This document shows positions 48,749 through 60,900 of a stretch of DNA of 64,000 nucleotides, piece by piece. The stretch is from Onchidella celtica (taxonomy: Eukaryota > Mollusca > Gastropoda > Systellommatophora > Onchidiidae): positions 64,168,046 to 64,232,045 of the forward strand of contig OZ007569.1 in the NCBI GenBank assembly GCA_963931925.1, in the 5' to 3' direction. The translations under genes and the position numbers were made by a program. Below the pieces are notes generated by a model, which worked only from the letters and a program-made list of their open reading frames with translations, was not told where the DNA came from and made no database searches. The stretch's first letter is position 1. Each line of letters opens with the position of its first letter.

Positions 48749-50789
48749 CCGCTCCTTTCTGTGAATCGAAATGAAATCGAAATGAAACCCCAGTGAGGAA
48801 AAAAACATTATTTACTGACATTATTTTTCTCTCTCAGCACTCTCTTTCCTATTCATGTTGCTCCTGGCAAGACATTGTTGGACAAAGTTCACACAAATAA
48901 AGGACAGGTCATATTGACAGCTGCCCCCTCTGCCCACTGATTGATTTAGGATCCCAATTTTTTTTTTTTTTTAAAGCCTTCCCGCTTTTTTGGGTCCGGG
49001 AAGGAATCCTTGCTGCTTAATTCTGTTGGGAGGAGTGAAAGGAGATTTTTTAAAAAGGAGGGGGGGGGGGGGGAAATATGCGTGTGTGTGTAAGTGCGTA
49101 TATATGTGTGTGTTTGTGTGAGAGAGAGACAGGGAGCGAGCATTGATTTTTGCGTGAGCGGATGAGCAGGGGCAAAGATTGGGAACAGAGCAGAAGCAAG
49201 CTATGTTGTGATACATTCACTCTATTGAATTATCATTGGATCACATTTACTTCAGTGAATCTCAGAATTGAATTCCCTTCTTCCGTTTTTTTTTTTTTTT
49301 TGCTCCAGTGTGTCCGAGCAAAGAAAGTTTTCTTGTTCTAGAATTACGTCAATTTAGAGATGGCGAAGAGTGACATAGCATGACCTCCTAAGAGACTGTG
49401 GTTCATCAGAGATCGTCGAAATTCTAAAGAATATTTGGAGAAAATGCGTAAGGGAAAATTATTGCCCATGAATGACACAGCGGTCCAACTCCGTTGTAAT
49501 TGTTTTTGAGAAAACCGAAACCCAATATTTTAAAGAAAGTTCCATTTAAACGGTCGGCTGCGAAAAATGACACAACGTTATATATTGGTTTCTTTGGTCT
49601 TCAAGGAGTTGAACTTATATTATACGAAGACTGGAAAGTCCTACACCTCGGTGTCCAACCAACGTGGAGAAAGTAATTGATACAACTTGAGATGAATCTG
49701 GATTGGATAAAAAAAATACAATAAACATGAGACAGGATTGGCTATATCCTGCTGATACAAGATGTCTTCAGGCAGACGCACATGCATGTTGTAACTTTCT
49801 CTTCGGTGATTGTTACTTTCTTACTCACTGCTTTTTAGATCATCATGTTTTGTGAACGCTTTTATCATCCGCGCCGGTCATTTCTAAACGCCAATGGTGA
49901 ATTCAGTGACACAGCAATCCATAGTTCCAGCGGTGTCTTGACTCCTTTGTGAATGTGATCGTAACTATTTTTATTGGTGGTATTCGTAAGTCATTAAATT
50001 GAGTAGAAATAATGGTGATATTCCTACAAAAAGGGTGTGATGTCCCAGCCTTCATCTCATTGCACCCGTACATTTATCCTACAGTGTTATCGTGTCCAGG
50101 ATTTTGTCACTGTTATGAACAAAACTTTCTCAGTCCAGGAATTTAGTGTTTCCACACAACAGAGATCGTGTTGTTCAGTGGAAGTCCCTAGCCAGGATGT
50201 TCTTGTTTCATTATGACAGCATCTAGTCTCCCCCATCTACATGTGTCAAGATGCATCGTTTAATGTATTGTTCTGGCGACAGATGCATTGTACAGCAACA
50301 CTTCTTAACCTATTGTTGCACGGGAATTGATCCCATGGCCTGCCCTGTTCCTGGCCGTATCCCATAAGCCTTCCACTTTTAGTCCTTCATATTCATGTTT
50401 CATCCTCGTGTAATATCAGTTTGCACACGGCATTAGTGTATATATAAAATCAATTTTCTGTTTCCTCTTCCTCGGTTGTTCTTCAATGCATAATTATTAT
50501 TTTGACAGCGAAGATGTTATTTTTTTTTTTTTTAGCTGCCGCAGAAGGGTTGCCTGTGTGGTAGTAACTAATTGAATATATATCAAGTTTACTACTACGT
50601 TGTTTAGGATTGTTGTTTTGACATATAATTTTATGTCGTCGGTCTAGACGGCCTTCCTTTTTTAAGTTGACTTCACTGAAACATTGCCCAACAATGCACT
50701 TGAACAGAATGGTAAATGATGCTGAACTGTGTATTGATGCAGAATAAAATAGTTTGTGGATGTCCATTCATTTTACATTCGTCTGGCAG

Positions 50790-50899
50790 GAAAAAACAAA
50801 GGATGGGCAAAAAGGGGGAAATGTAGGAAAGAGACCAGTATGCCGCCGTCTATTGTCGGGAAATCCTGGCAATGGACTTGCAGATCAGACAGATAAGTT
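50790..50899 (+). CDS. PDZ gene, fifth coding exon (candidate)
   Basis: The acceptor is TCTGGCAG and the donor is a strong GTAAGT. Only phase 0 is open; the other two phases hit stops. It encodes 36 Gly/Lys/Asp-rich residues beginning EKTKDGQKGGNVGKRP and leaves phase 2, which is what the next exon needs. It is probably a flexible linker. Confidence 0.5.
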
Positions 50900-52808
50900 G
50901 TAAGTTGATAGAATCTCTTCATCTCTCTCTCTCCCCCCAACCTCCCAAAAGAGGTGCAAACGTCCCATCAGGTGTATTCATAATTTTTTAAAGAATAATA
51001 CATGACATACATCAATCAAGATGTCCAATGACTCTGACATGGCTACCGGCCTGAGGGGCATGGCTGTCTTCTATATTAGGTCTCATCATGGCACTCAGAT
51101 ATTAAAAGAGAAAGAGATGGAAGAGGACAATGGACAAATAATTTCGGCAAGAGTCATGCAAAGACGATTTTTTTTCTTTGGCTTTATTTGTCGTTTTGTG
51201 AAGTTTTCACATGTGAATTAAAAATTCTGGCTACGCCTCTGGTTAACAAGTCTTTCACAAGCGCAGTTTGCTACATGCCCTCACTGAAAGGTCAAAATGT
51301 TTGTCAAGATGTGAAAATAAATATGTTTTGTTCCTGTGGCCTTCACGAAACACTTTTGCCGTCGCTTGAGAGTCGCAGGTGCAGTTATCATAAAGCATTA
51401 TGTCCATTCAGTTTGTCAGCTCGTCTGTGGCAAGGGCTTAGAACAGTTCACTGGTTATAGATTTGACTGCTATAATATGCTGTACATTATTGTTTCTTTC
51501 CTACCACACGTGCAGTTCAGTGGTAAAATGGCTTAGGTATCGGAATGTAAATCATAATAAACACAACAAGACACTTTGCTCTTTCTTCAGCCTGATAACG
51601 GTCGCACGTGGAGAGGAGCGATATGAATCTCTCAGCTGATCACCACGGAGAACAGCCTAAAGATGACATACATGTATATTATTTTAGTAACGTAATTATT
51701 TAAACAGATGATTCTTAAAATGCGCTGTCTGTTGTCGCACCAAATGAAAGCTTTTCTAAATGGCCTCGGAAAAAAAAAAACAGTATTATTATATAGCTGT
51801 TTCGATAACATTCATTGATGCGTTCAGTATGCCGTATAGTTACCGACATACGTGTAATATAAATCCATGCATCACTACCTCATCATCCACTTGCACGTAT
51901 ACATCAAAGCGGTATTATATCGAATTTGGCAATTTTATTGCGATTACACCGAGATGGAGCTGCCACCTTTACGTGGCGACCTAGGCCGCCAGTAGCATTG
52001 TGTTTGTGCAAATGAACCCTGCGTACCTTATTGAATGGGCCCCTCATGCAGTTATTCACATTTACTGTAGGGCTTACTATATAAACCATTCTGTTATATT
52101 GCAGCGCAGTTCATTTTGGGACGAGGGGGTGTCAGGATGCAAACTTTTTTTGTGTGTGCATGATATACATACCGCTTGTCTTATCTTGAGGTCGCCCAAC
52201 AGTGATTTGAGGATTTTCCAGTGGGATACTTCAGGATTTCACAAATTTGAACTAGTAGCCGTATTGGTGGACGCATTTATTGGCGAATTTGAGATCACAC
52301 CAGAAGTAGTGGTATTCAAAGGTCCTTTAACTGTTTGTGTTGTGTTGTGGTGGAGAGAGAGGGAGAGATTATTCTCACCATTATATTGGTCGAGAGAAAA
52401 CAAAGAAGTTAACTGTAAAAACATGTCATAAATGATTATCCTATTTTCTGTCTCTGTGTGTTTGTCTTCTCCCCCCCCCCCCCCCCCCCGCCTCCCAGCA
52501 AGTGTTTGTCCATCTCTTGCATTCACAAACTGTTTATCATATTTATATTCTTACATAATTATGTTATGATAATGAAAAACTGGCATATTCCGGACCTAGA
52601 CTCTCCCAGCGTCCACATTCTGTCTCCTTTGATAATGCTAGTGTGTCTCTCCCCCCCCCCTTCTTAAAAAAAAAATCCCTGAGATGTGCCCTCTTCACTT
52701 TCGCTTTCTCTCTCGCTGTGCTATAATTACACTTCATCACCTGTTCAGTATTTGTTCCTTAACACTTAAGAAGTTACGTCCTCTCAGCTGACCGGCTGTC
52801 CCGCGGAT

Positions 52809-52844
52809 GGTTAATGAAAACCTCATTAACCTGGCCCTGGCCAG
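52809..52844. promoter_or_regulatory. Two adjoining inverted repeats with homeodomain-type cores
   Basis: GGTTAATGA (52809-52817) and TCATTAACC (52823-52831) are exact reverse complements. They are followed at once by CTGGCC-CT-GGCCAG (52831-52844). The first pair holds two TAAT cores facing each other, like paired homeodomain or HNF1-type sites. Function is inferred from motif only. Confidence 0.35.
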
Positions 52845-55800
52845 AAGACTCTTTATTGTTTAAGTTTGAGGCGATGGCACTAAAAATAACTGTTGTGTTG
52901 TCTTGTGTTGTGATACTCAGTCTCAGTGGGCGTCTTGTTCCAGGGCTTTTGCACATTCCCAGGACAATGGCGGGGAAAGACATATGCCCAGGTTTGAACT
53001 CTGCATGACACACCATACCCGATTGTAGGGATAAATCAAGAGCTGAAATTGTGTCAAGTCGCATGGCTGACAGTCTTTAAAGCGCGTTTATCTACAGTAC
53101 TTAATACTAGCGGTTTCGTTCTATGTCCCACACAGGGAATTGAGTCCATTGTGTCTTTCAGTTATTATATATTATTGTCGAGTGGAAAAGTATGTTGAGC
53201 AGCAGTATGTTCCACTTTTCATTAATCACATGTGTGGAGCGGAGCAGGATGAATGGCCAGTTACAGTGTGGATCACGGACCAACAGACAACACACAGCCA
53301 AGAAGTGATTGGTTGTCTCTGCCCAATATCTCAGTCCTCATCCGGTTTTCTTGATGCAATTCAATCGATATGTACGCGTCTCTCATTTTGACAAGCAGGG
53401 ATGATTTCCTCTTGTAACGGATTTCGAGGGAGGAATCGGATTTGGGATGTCATGTGACATATCTGTTTTCTTGTAGCGCAAAGATGGCATGGAACTGGCT
53501 TTCCTGCATTTTTGACGTGTTTGGAATTGCAAAAAAAACTGAACAATTCGTATTCAGTCGCTCATGATTGCTTTATCATTGAGCTGCAGTTAAATTAGGC
53601 CTATATGTTAAAATTTATTGCACTCAGGGGAAAAAATGCATCTGATAAATGCTAAACAAAAACAAATAATAGGTTGGTAATCTTAAACGTGCGTTTAAAG
53701 TGAGGGTCCCATATTTTCATCACGCAGTTTCATAGACTTATTGGGGGCCCGACATCTAACCATGACAAAATACGCCATTCTTTATTATTTCCGCCTTGTT
53801 TTAAGTCAAGTAGACCACTCTATGCCAGATCCCAACCCAAAATTGGTCGAGTGGCCATTGCTGATTAATTCCAACTAGATCTAAAGGAAAAAAAAAAAGT
53901 GAAAAGTAATTTGGAGCTGAGTTCAGATTAGAAATCTGGGAGTGGCACCACTATTTTCTGTATTGAAAGGCTTACAGAAAAAAGGTTTAGTCCCAAGAAC
54001 TTCAGTTCACAAGACATTTTCCTTTTTATCGTAAAAAAGTTTCCGATTTAGATCTAGTTCACGAGTCTGGCGGATTTCCATAAGAGTCTTGATCAATGCC
54101 GAGCGCAGCTGTTCTAGTCACGTACAGAGGCAACAGCTAGCACATAATCATCCTCAGACCCCCAAAGTGATTGGTGATTGTAAGGCTGCCAGTGCATTGA
54201 TACTGATCAAGTGCGAGAGATATTTCCGTTGACTAAGATGTATAAGAATCACCTCTTCATTTCACCCACTTACCTATTAAATTGGGAAATCTCGAAATGT
54301 TTTTTCGGCAAATATGTAACCATGTCTGTGTCTCGATTTTTTTCGCCAATCACCTCGAACATCTTTATTATTGTGTATCAATACAACGAATATACAGGTG
54401 AAAACTCCTCGCCTCAGTAATATTATTGCCCTTTATTGATATTGCTTGAAATTACCTTGGAAAAAATCAACCCGTAGACGTGCCCCGTCAGGTTGTGCAA
54501 TCCATCATCTCTCTACTTTTTGCATTGCCACAAAGGTGTCGCTGTCATGTGTGCTGTGATGACACGAGTCCTGTAGTGCACACTAAAGGAGTGTTCACAG
54601 AGAAGCACACTTCGGCTTTCTTTAGCCAAATTGGGCGCCCATCTTCATAAGAATCAACCTCTTCACGTTGCTAAATGAAGTTTTGTTATCGATGTTATTT
54701 GCGGTGGAAGAAATAAAGAGCGGGATAGATGCCATATTTATCATATGAACATGGTACAGAGTTGCTCTCAAGGAAAGAGACAAGCGGGAGATACCGTAAA
54801 GCACTGGAATAGGTAACAGAACACATGAAGAGAAAAATATTTGGAGTAAATGCGCCTGGGTTAATCGATAATGAATTGTGTGCCCTAGATAAAAGGTCAT
54901 TGTCTTTCTGTGGCAGTTTATTCTATTGATTGCCACATGTAATTGATACACTTATTCTATTGATCACTAATTGGTACAGGGTACTGTACATCAGCCATAT
55001 GATATAATCGCGGGGCTGTACATAGCGGAGAACAAGATATTTAGCCTCATCCAGTGAGGTTCTCATATACTCCAGTACTGTGGAAATGGAGGAGAGGATA
55101 GTGCTCCATTGACAGCGTGGCCGTATTCCCATCAGGAGAGTTAGCGCCATTTTTCTGGTTCAGCCACCCATACACTCGAGTTGCACCGGATTCTTCATTT
55201 TCGGTGCAGGGTTTTTTATCCAGCAAAAATGAAAGAGATCACACACACTCACGCACCCACTTCCTGCGAAAGTGAGATAGCCCTTTTTCTTTTGTACCCA
55301 CGTAATTTCCTAACCTTTTTTCTTTTCTACCCATATAATTTCCGGCATGTAAACGTAACAACGTTCAAAAACTTAAGACCCCGCCGCACAGCACAGGATT
55401 ACAAAGTGTCTTAGATGGGAGAGCATCGTTATTATTTGGGGAGGGGGGCGGGGGGAAGGGCTGGGGAACGAAAAAAAAAAAGGTCAGCTGTTATTATCTG
55501 TTCATGCAAGCTCGGAATTGTCACATGACAATGTAGAATTATTTCTGCAGGATTTGTCAGTGCGCTTATTATGCGTTTTAGCTAATAGATTGAGCAGGGA
55601 AACACGTCACTTTGTAATGCCCCCGTTTTCACTCGAAACGAAAATATTAATGTGTTTTCTGTATCCATTTACGTTAAGTGGGTGTTGAAAAAACAACAAA
55701 AAACGAAATTCCCCGCATATAATAATACGAAAAAAAACAACAACAACAAAAAAAGTCGACGTTATACCAACGATGTAGACCTTCTTTTTTTCCAGTTTAT

Positions 55801-56341
55801 CTTATCATTGGGTAGACCAGACGCGTAACGTTGTAAATGTGTGGCTAATGGATCAAATGTTGCAATAGTGTGACACCATCCTCCATTTATTTCCATTTAT
55901 TATTCCTCGGCACCATCTCCAGTAAGTGCTTCCTCTGCTTAGGATGCTGTCTGCGGAGCCCTGGGGAACGCTTTAATGCAATGTGCGCGACAATTGACGA
56001 TAGAGCAACCTTCAGGGGCCATTTTGTAGTCGCGTCTTTGCCGGTCCCTGGTGAAATGACTGTGTTTTCCATAATTGCTGATCAGTTTGGAGCCCCTGGT
56101 CTCACTCTCTCTCCTGGTTGTTTGGATAATACGAGAGATAGTGACCATCCCCTGGTTTGCACCGAAGGAAGATGGCGGAGGGGATGGCGCGTGTAATTAG
56201 CGCTCGCCGAATGTCGTCAATCTTTACCTCAGTGGATAAGTACATTTGCCTGCCGACTCGACGACTCCAGTTGTTTGTTTACTTAAGAGACAACCACTTC
56301 CTTCACTTTTTTTTTCTCCGTCCATTTTGTCCTCTGGTTAA

Positions 56342-56390
56342 TGTTATAGCAAGGACTACTATATCAGATATAGTAGTCCTTGTGTTATAG
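56342..56390. repeat. 33-bp perfect palindrome between 8-bp direct repeats
   Basis: The arms CAAGGACTACTATAT (56350-56364) and ATATAGTAGTCCTTG (56368-56382) are exact reverse complements around CAG. The palindrome is bounded on both sides by TGTTATAG (56342-56349 and 56383-56390). This is the layout of a transposon reduced to its terminal repeats, with an 8-bp hAT-sized target duplication. Confidence 0.75.
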
Positions 56391-57944
56391 GAACACTGTC
56401 GTTTTTTTTTTCTTTCTTTATTTCCCAACAGTGCCCTTTCACACCCCCACCCCACCCCCGCCCTTAGGAGCATCGGGCGGCCAGTTTTAAAATCCTGGAT
56501 TTTAACGAATCTGGAGGTTTGTGGCTCGTGCTTGCTAAAGTGAAAAGGCAAATCGTCATAATAATATAATAGTATACCTGTCCCATTTACCCGAGTGAAA
56601 CCATCATCTTCTTTTGTTCTTCCCGGTCCCCTTCACTTACAGTCTCTCGCTCTCTTACCATCTTTTACACTACCTCGCTTGGACGCAGAGATACAACTTG
56701 CCTCTGCTTGAGCGTGTCATTCATTCTCCATCAAAAGTGTGCAGGACACAGCAAGACGTAACAGGGAAATTATCTGTTCGGTGTAGGTTACACCAACACG
56801 TAAACGACTCATATGGTAACCGTAGTGTCACTCAACAGACTCTTTTCCCCCTTCTACCGCCCTCCCCTCCCACTCACATGCATACAGTGTCTCCTTACAT
56901 GCAATTTTGTCATGATAATAAATTATTATGGTCGCAGTGCATTCAGAGTCAGGTCAGAAGTCATGTTGAGTTCGTGTCATCGATGATCTAGATCACCACA
57001 AGGTATTTTGTCACCGGATCTCCTATTCCATGCCGTTCATAGACGTTGTGCACATTTTAATGTGATGTTCACACGTGGACTAAGAAACCTATGACAGAAG
57101 TCCCAAAGTGACATAGGAAAAAAAAAAAAGGAATGGAGTGGCCAGAAAGATCAGTAGGGGGATAGATAAACGAAGATGTGGATCAGAGAAAACGCCAGTA
57201 GTGCTTGTATGCCAGTGGGTTTAACGTATAAAATGTTACACCCCAAAAACACGCTATCAGCGTTAAAGCGCTACTTAAAAAAAAGATTATGTCATTGGTT
57301 CACTGTATAATTTTCCCTATTGCCACGGCATATTCTATATTTTATGGGACTGCGGTATCTTTAAGTATTTAAGTTCAATATAACTGTTAAGATTTTTGTA
57401 ATTTGTGTTGTGTGAAGCAGAAAGGTGTCTCATTTAGAATGATGATCGGCGCTTAAACGTAGGGACAATCACCAATGCAATTAGACTTTTTTTTTCTTTC
57501 TTCACCTGTCCTTGATCATGACTGAGTTGTGAGAGATTTTGTGAAAGTTTCGTTAATTTGGGAAAATTGTTTTACCTAGTGCAGCAAGCTCCCATGTTGT
57601 GCAACTTGAAGTTGTACTTACGTTTTCCCTGGCGTTTGAAGCATTTTCTGTGATTGATTATTTTGCGTTCACATACAATGGTGCGCACGTCTCGCTGGTG
57701 ATAGCATCTGCAGCACAGCAGTCCGGTATCATTTCATGCAAGCATAATTAGACGCTCACAGATATAGAGCAAGAGAGAGAAAGCTATTAGAGAGATTGAG
57801 ATTCCCCAAAATTAGTTGCGGTCTCGCAAGGTCGGAGCTGAGCCAAGCGTTGCGTTGCTGTGATAGTCTTGCTTGGCGGCGACAAATCACGTCAGTGAAC
57901 GAAGAGCTCGAGAGCAGTAACACGACTTTTAGAAGTCGGGTCAC

Positions 57945-57964
57945 GTCACCTGGGACCAGGTGAC
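57945..57964. promoter_or_regulatory. Inverted repeat with two facing CACCTG/CAGGTG E-boxes
   Basis: GTCACCTGG (57945-57953) and CCAGGTGAC (57956-57964) are exact reverse complements 2 nt apart. CACCTG/CAGGTG is the recognition core of Snail/ZEB-type factors and some bHLH factors. It could be an enhancer or silencer element of the host gene. Confidence 0.35.
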
Positions 57965-60900
57965 CCATTTGTTTTAGAAAATGTTGGTTGATGGTAGGCA
58001 GGTACTCAGTCTAGTCTACATAAAGTTATTGGTCTTGTGTTTACAGCCCTGTCCCTCTTACTCCGCAAACCACAAATTGTTATTTATCTTGCTGGGGCAT
58101 TTTGTTGTTAAATGACGAAAACATAAAATTGGAAGGGCGGGTTGAAGGTGTCTCAGGTCATGCGAGGGAGGTGAGAAGAGATGCATGTTGCTCAGAATTT
58201 AAAACATGCAAGAGACAATTACCACGCCTTTATTATCATGCGATGTAACACTTTGCCTTTCCTCACTGCTCGCCGCTTTCTTCTGACACCTTTATCCTTT
58301 ATCATTCTTCTTATTTTCTTTTGTCGTTGATTTAGCCCAAGTGCTTTTGTTTGGTGAATAGAAAAAGACACTATGCGCAAAGGTATGCAGGGTTTTGGTT
58401 CTTAAAACAAGAGAAATGTTCTTTACTTGAGAAGGAAAGATTTGTCCGCTTAAGCCCATCGCGCAATGACCTGACCTTTCATTTTTCGGCCAAGTAGACA
58501 AATGACCACCTTGTCACGTACCTTCGGCAGAGCGAACCTTGGATGTAATGCCATTTCCACATGACGTCTTACGTGGGAAGGTCGGTGATGACCAAACTCA
58601 TTTCTTGTTTCTCGCGTGTTGGACTCTTTGCAATGCTTCCAGTGTGTGCTCCCATTCTCAGAGGATACTGTGTAAGGGTTACAGTAACTACATCGGAGTT
58701 TAACTTCAGAAAAATCGACCTAAATACGATAGGCTTGAAACAAGGACTGAGTCACAGAGGCTCCATTGATAATGGTTCTATGCGGTTTTGTTTACTTTCG
58801 AGGAGATTGACTGGGAGAAGATCAGTTTCCTGTTAAGTGTAGGGCAGATAACTTTGGGCCAGTGCTGTGTATGCTGTGACTGTAAAAGTTATGTTAGTCG
58901 TGTGGACTATTCTGTAGTGTCTGTTTCGACAGTAATAGTGTAAGTAAATCTTTTGTCAGTCAATTTCAGGTGCATGTGGGAAAGCTTGCATTGTTGAGAA
59001 CAGTCTTCTCGAAATGTGTCGATTCTTAATAAACTAGTTTTTGGACAAGACAACGTTTACAACAGCTTTTTGTGACAACTGGGGATTGTTCAGGCTGTCC
59101 AATATAAATGAAGGAGCAGTCTGACATGTAGTCACAGTGGAATAGGATCGTAAGACAATGTGACTTTTTCAGCTCGTGTCATGACTGATCCAATCAGAAT
59201 GTTAGTTGTGGTGGTTTGTCAGCAACACAGAGATGTTTCGGTTGAGTTGTTTAATTTTGTACAGGGGGGAGGTTGGTCTTTTTCGGTAATTCACAGGTAT
59301 TTTTCCTTTGTGGCGACATTCTCACGCTGTGAAGAAATTAATACCGCAATGGTGACATATTTATCGTTTTCCAGTTTTGATTGCCTTTGGCAAAATAGAT
59401 AGTTATTAAGTTAACACCAGGCTTCAAAGTTTTGGCTATTTGAATGGAATTGAAGGTTTAAGTTTAAATAAAAATACTTCTAGAATCAGAAGGTAGTAAG
59501 CCTGTATCCCACCCTTCCCCGGCCACTTCTCCAACGCCGTAGTTGTTGCTATAATGTCACTCGTCATGTTACACATTCTGACAAATGTTAATGGTCCCCA
59601 CCTCATACAGTTAATGTCACGACGAGATCATGTTCATTTTGATGTACGGACACTTTGGTGCGTTTCGAGTAAAGTGTTCTGACTTGCTGGTTATGAAATT
59701 CCCGATACTGCGACATGTTAACGACATTACGAACAGTGACAGTCGTTCTTTTTTTTTTTTTGTTGTTGTTGTTGTTTATTTCTGGTTAACAACTGAAATT
59801 TGCCGTATAATAAAACAATGGCCCTTTTTTTGTGTTGTGGAGCAATCGTAACGACCCCCCCCCCCAAGCAACCCCCGGACGGGTATTTGTGGTGTAAGAT
59901 GTTAAAAAAAAAAAAAAAAGGAGAGGCGATTTTTAAATAAAGTGAAAGTTACCGTTATTTTTAGGTTATTGAAAAATTCTATTCAATTAGCCGTGAACTT
60001 CCAACAGGGGCAGGACACTTGCAGCGTTCATCGTTCTTATGTGGATAAGAACTTATTCTGGAAAAGATGACATTAGGGAAAGGGAGAGATTTACGTAGTT
60101 TTTTGTTTGTTTGCCTGTTCGTGGCATGTTAGCTCGTTCTGGACTTTTCTCTCCTGAAATGAAGTCGACTATAGCAGCAACCGTCCAGGTATGAGAAATA
60201 GCGATTACAAACTTGACGTATCATTATGACGTCTGCTCATTCCAAAGCATACCTTTCTCTGCTCGGTGTGTTCCAGTTCAAGTATGTCTGTTTAAAAAAA
60301 TAATTACGTGTTCAAGACTCATGCTGTGTGTCCGCTCGTTCTTGGGAGGGGGGGGGGGTGGGCGTGTATATTTAATTTAACGAGAGGGATTTCAGGCGCC
60401 TCGCAAACTGTCGATATTTTAATATAATTCATTCCTTTTCTCTCTATCCATACCGGCCCCATAAAAAACCAAGCCTTCATCCTCCCAGCTGCTGCCTCGC
60501 TGGTATGTTTAAGCTGGTGTCTTCATCTCGCCGGTGATAACAGAGGAGGGGCATCTTTTATCAGCAGGAACTATAAAACAATAAGTGTCTCATTTTATTG
60601 GGCGGCCTCGCTCGCCGAATGCAAACAGGGTTTATGGGCGGCACAGTAATATAGACTGATCGGTGGTCTTGAGAGTTTCAAAGGCACGATCTTTTTTGCC
60701 AGTGGCCAGAAAGCTTGGCTGGTAGGAAATGCGTTGTTTTGTTGGGTAGAGTTGTGACTACAAGTTGTTTTGTTTTACGGTTATATAGATTCTATAGTAA
60801 AGTTATGAATAGATGTTTGTCACCCCCATTCCAGCCTCGCCTATGGCAAGAATGTAAGAATGTTAACTGTTTTTCTTTTCTTTCCTTGCCCGACCACAAT

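Noticed and set aside
48838..48907. Possible extra exon reading TLFPIHVAPGKTLLDKVHTNKG
   Set aside because: The acceptor is excellent and the peptide looks protein-like, but the donor is weak and the phase does not fit between the neighbouring exons. It could be an alternative exon.
51050..51244. Possible small hAT-like element ending GGCTACGCCTCTG
   Set aside because: The right end resembles known termini, but the left partner is poor and no target duplication was found.
52000..52431. 143-codon plus-strand frame
   Set aside because: No domain, no homology that I recognise and ordinary intron composition around it.
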